A stretch of DNA of 5,496 bases from Fen-1273 sp035516035 (GTDB lineage: Bacteria > Bacteroidota > Ignavibacteria > UBA10030 > UBA6906): NCBI GenBank assembly GCA_035516035.1, contig DATJAS010000009.1, positions 1 through 5,496 of the forward strand. The letters run 5' to 3'. Each line of letters begins with the position of its first letter. Position 1 is the first letter of the stretch. A model generated the notes under the pieces. It saw nothing but the letters and a program-made list of their open reading frames with translations, had not been told where the DNA came from and did not search any database. Position numbers and translations under genes: made by a program. This document shows positions 5,044 through 5,496 of the stretch, piece after piece.

Positions 5044-5496
5044 ATGAACACGATCATGCGACGCCTGTTCCCTCTCCTCCTCCCGTTTCTGCTTTCGGCA
5101 TGCGGAGCGCCGCTCCGCACGCAACTCCCGGGGAAGCTCCCGGACGGCAGGGTCCTGCTGCCGAACGGGTGGATCCTCTCCCCCGCCGGCGAGCAGGTGG
5201 AAGTTGGCGAGCTGCCGCTCACGATGGCGGTGAGTCCCGACGGGCGCTACGTGATCACCACCGACGACGGCACCGCCGTGCAGGACCTCTCCGTCGTCGA
5301 CGTGGCCACGTGGACCGTCGTCCAGAAGCTCCCCGTGGCAAAGACGTGGGTCGGCCTGAAGCTCTTCGACGGCGGGCGTCGGCTCCTGGTCTCGGGGGGG
5401 AACGATGACCGCGTCAACGTGTACGACTTCGCCGGAGGCCGGCTCCGCTTTGCCGATTCGCTCCTGATTCCCCCGCCCCGTCCCGGCGCTCATATC
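5044..5496 (+). CDS. Lipoprotein with YncE-like beta-propeller N-terminus (likely bifunctional YncE/alkaline phosphatase family), 3' end missing
   Basis: Only the first 151 codons are present, and the frame is open to the right edge. Residues 1-20 form a lipoprotein signal: basic NTIMRR, a Leu/Phe/Pro core, then the lipobox LLSAC with Cys20 as the lipidation site. The mature protein is therefore membrane-anchored on the periplasmic side. It is followed by LPDGRVLLPNGWILSPAGEQ (about 32-51) and repeated propeller-type strands: LTMAVSPDGRYVITTDDG (about 58-75), LSVVDVATW, VGLKLFDGGRRLLVSGGNDD and RVNVYDF. The PNGW...SPAG opening plus SPDGRY and SGGNDDRV strands resemble proteins annotated as bifunctional YncE family/alkaline phosphatase, in which a propeller precedes a phosphoesterase domain. 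That second domain would lie outside the window, so the enzymatic part is inferred. A plain YncE or WD40-like surface lipoprotein is the alternative. It is divergent from the RDD gene. Confidence 0.8.
   Translation, partial: MNTIMRRLFPLLLPFLLSACGAPLRTQLPGKLPDGRVLLPNGWILSPAGEQVEVGELPLTMAVSPDGRYVITTDDGTAVQDLSVVDVATWTVVQKLPVAKTWVGLKLFDGGRRLLVSGGNDDRVNVYDFAGGRLRFADSLLIPPPRPGAHI

Overview
This 5.5 kb window is GC-rich bacterial chromosomal DNA with densely packed core genes. The AspRS and DUF1446/AtuA sequences and the YncE/phosphatase-type lipoprotein would fit a GC-rich member of the Bacteroidota/Chlorobi/Ignavibacteria side of the tree. That placement is an impression from sequence style, not a demonstrated assignment. 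Both intergenic gaps hold sigma70-like promoters (TTGACA/TATAAT type).

Positions 1-3761 form one leftward transcription unit. A sigma70-like promoter (3733-3761) precedes aspS (aspartyl-tRNA synthetase, GTG start at 3696). Next come a DUF1446/AtuA-family protein, a separate small protein matching the C-terminal AtuA-like domain, and the 5' end of prfB (release factor 2), which runs off the left edge. Each stop codon overlaps the next start (1, 4 and 8 nt), so the four cistrons are probably translationally coupled. prfB carries the classic autoregulatory +1 programmed frameshift at an in-frame UGA (codon 24).

Positions 3771-4436 (rightward) hold a damaged gene. It has a possible signal peptide, a short HEAT-like piece, and most of a cyclophilin-type peptidyl-prolyl isomerase domain. 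Its reading frame changes three times. It looks like the remnant of a larger HEAT-cyclophilin exported isomerase with an internal deletion plus two compensating 1-nt indels in G runs. Sequencing or assembly error is a real alternative.

Positions 4449-4925 (leftward) encode a small RDD-family membrane protein that converges on the damaged gene with a 12 nt gap. From 5044 to the right edge is the start of a lipoprotein with a beta-propeller N-terminus, resembling the bifunctional YncE/alkaline-phosphatase family. It is divergent from the RDD gene, and their candidate promoters overlap.

I found no RNA genes, CRISPR arrays, insertion sequences or convincing intrinsic terminators. Nothing here looks like a new biological system. 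The points most worth checking are the prfB recoding site, the overlapping-cistron operon that places split AtuA proteins between two translation genes, and the broken isomerase.
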